64,000 nucleotides of DNA, taken from NCBI GenBank assembly GCA_039714395.1, contig JBDLJH010000001.1, forward strand, positions 124,001 to 188,000, in the 5' to 3' direction. Each line of letters opens with the position of its first letter. Position 1 is the first letter of the stretch. The position numbers and the translations under genes are program-made. Under the pieces are notes generated by a model. It was not told the DNA's origin. It was given only the letters and a program-made list of their open reading frames with translations, and searched no databases. The DNA comes from JAPHSX01 sp039714395. Its GTDB lineage: Bacteria; Pseudomonadota; Gammaproteobacteria; Thiohalomonadales; Thiohalomonadaceae. Shown here one piece after another: positions 63,030-64,000 of the stretch.

Positions 63030-64000
63030 ATGGCGTTGGACGAGCACTACAAACCCGAATCTCTTGAGGCCGAGGCCCAGCAATATTGGGAAGAAAATCA
63101 ATCGTTTAAGGCGGTGGATGACACTTCCAAAGAAAAGTTCTACTGCCTCTCCATGTTTCCCTATCCCTCTGGGCGCCTGCACATGGGGCATGTGCGCAAT
63201 TACACCATCGGTGATGTGATCAGCCGTTACCAGCGGATGCTAGGCAAGAATGTGCTGCAACCGATGGGTTGGGATGCCTTCGGTCTGCCTGCTGAGAATG
63301 CAGCGATCAAGAACAATGTGCCGCCGGCCAGGTGGACCTACGAGAACATCGATTACATGCGCGGTCAGCTCAAGCGTCTTGGCTTCGGTTATGACTGGGA
63401 GCGTGAGCTGGCCACCTGTCATCCCGACTACTACAAGTGGGAGCAGTGGCTCTTCACCCGATTGTATGAGAAGGGGCTGGTCTACAAGAAGACCGCGCCG
63501 GTCAACTGGTGTCCCAATGATATGACCGTGCTGGCCAACGAGCAGGTGATCGATGGCTGCTGCTGGCGCTGCGACACCGTGGTGGAGCGTAAGGAGATCC
63601 CGCAGTATTTCATGAAGATCACCGATTACGCCGAGGAGTTGCTGGATGGTCTCGACAATCTGCCCGGCTGGCCCGAGCAGGTGCGCACCATGCAGCGCAA
63701 CTGGATCGGCAAGTCACGCGGTGTGGAGCTGTCCTTTGAGGTTAATGGAAACCCCCTGAAAGTGTTCACCACCCGTCCTGATACTCTGATGGGTGTGAGT
63801 TACGTCGCCGTGGCTCCGGAGCATCCACTGGCGCATCAGGCCGCTGAGACCAATGCTGAACTGGCCGCCTTCATTGAAGAGTGCAAGACGATGGAGACCT
63901 CCGAGGCGGCGATGGAGACGATGGAGAAAAAGGGGTGTGATACCGGCCTTAAGGCGATCCATCCGATCAGCGGTAAGGAGGTCCCTGTGTTCTCCGCCAA
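63030..64000 (+). CDS. leuS: Leucyl-tRNA synthetase, 5' part (runs off the window)
   Basis: About 323 codons of LeuRS from ATG 63030 (MALDEHYKPESLEAEAQQYW) to the window edge. The class I HIGH-type motif is MFPYPSGRLHMGHVRNYTIG, followed by the zinc-1 region WCPNDMTVLANEQV with CWRC and the start of the editing domain (TTRPDTLMGVSYVAVAPEH). No defect is seen in the part present. Confidence 0.97.
   Translation, partial: MALDEHYKPESLEAEAQQYWEENQSFKAVDDTSKEKFYCLSMFPYPSGRLHMGHVRNYTIGDVISRYQRMLGKNVLQPMGWDAFGLPAENAAIKNNVPPARWTYENIDYMRGQLKRLGFGYDWERELATCHPDYYKWEQWLFTRLYEKGLVYKKTAPVNWCPNDMTVLANEQVIDGCCWRCDTVVERKEIPQYFMKITDYAEELLDGLDNLPGWPEQVRTMQRNWIGKSRGVELSFEVNGNPLKVFTTRPDTLMGVSYVAVAPEHPLAHQAAETNAELAAFIEECKTMETSEAAMETMEKKGCDTGLKAIHPISGKEVPVFSA

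Overview
The window is a chromosomal segment of a Gram-negative bacterium, most likely a gammaproteobacterium. The support is a complete tol-pal block with ybgC and cpoB, ruvCAB behind yebC, miaB-phoH-ybeY-ybeX-lnt leading towards leuS, an lnt and Pal lipoprotein pathway, and an fmdB-DUF502-aspS cluster. A YeeE/YedE-type transporter, a SulP transporter and a Rieske-type flavoprotein would suit a sulfur-oxidising relative of the Chromatiales, but that placement is inference. No ribosomal RNA, phage or plasmid core genes are seen.

Layout. 1-3200 (minus strand): an AMP/thymidine-phosphorylase-like enzyme, a PRPP-synthetase-like protein and a DUF1614 membrane protein. 3300-7820: a GH17-GT2 glucan synthase facing a divergent LTA-synthase-like membrane phosphotransferase. 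7848-8024: a cut-down second copy of the phosphorylase N-terminus. 8187-20731: a long accessory block made of a WYL regulator, a HIRAN protein with a Tat-like signal, a small membrane protein, a complete type I-E CRISPR-Cas set (cas3, casA-E, cas1, cas2), a YefM-YoeB toxin-antitoxin pair inserted between cas6e and cas1, and an array of 36 repeats and 35 spacers. 20766-27821: an Atm1-like ABC exporter, a RAYT transposase with its REP repeats, fmdB, a MITE-like hairpin element, DUF502, aspS and nadA. 28073-30862: a 45-residue membrane peptide with its own promoter and terminator, a Rieske-glutamate synthase fusion and an exported protein. 30886-35707: a lipase-like hydrolase and a Ser/Thr kinase-PP2C-FHA-FHA signalling module. 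35795-47096: yebC-ruvCAB, ybgC-tolQRAB-pal-cpoB, queE-queC, a YeeE-type transporter and tRNA-Lys. 46944-58773: a Cys-rich peptide coupled to a DnaJ-related gene, uup, SulP, an EAL-CBS-GGDDF protein and miaB-phoH-ybeY-ybeX-lnt. 58970-64000: a frameshifted lipoprotein remnant, a second RAYT with a different REP family, a DUF1451 zinc-ribbon protein, a sigma-54 activator beside a sigma-54-type promoter that drives a 30-residue membrane peptide, and the 5' part of leuS.

The strongest candidate for an unusual system is the CRISPR block. Its adaptation genes cas1-cas2 sit directly behind a toxin-antitoxin pair: the yoeB stop codon overlaps the cas1 start codon, and the pair brings its own TGTACA-type operator. 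Adaptation may therefore be expressed from the toxin-antitoxin promoter and be tied to retention of the toxin. The same-strand WYL-HIRAN-membrane genes in front of cas3 look like further accessory parts. Four other points merit a second look: the near-synonymous truncated paralogue at 7848, the sigma-54/micropeptide unit at 62688-62942, the two RAYT/REP families, and three small membrane peptides below usual annotation size.
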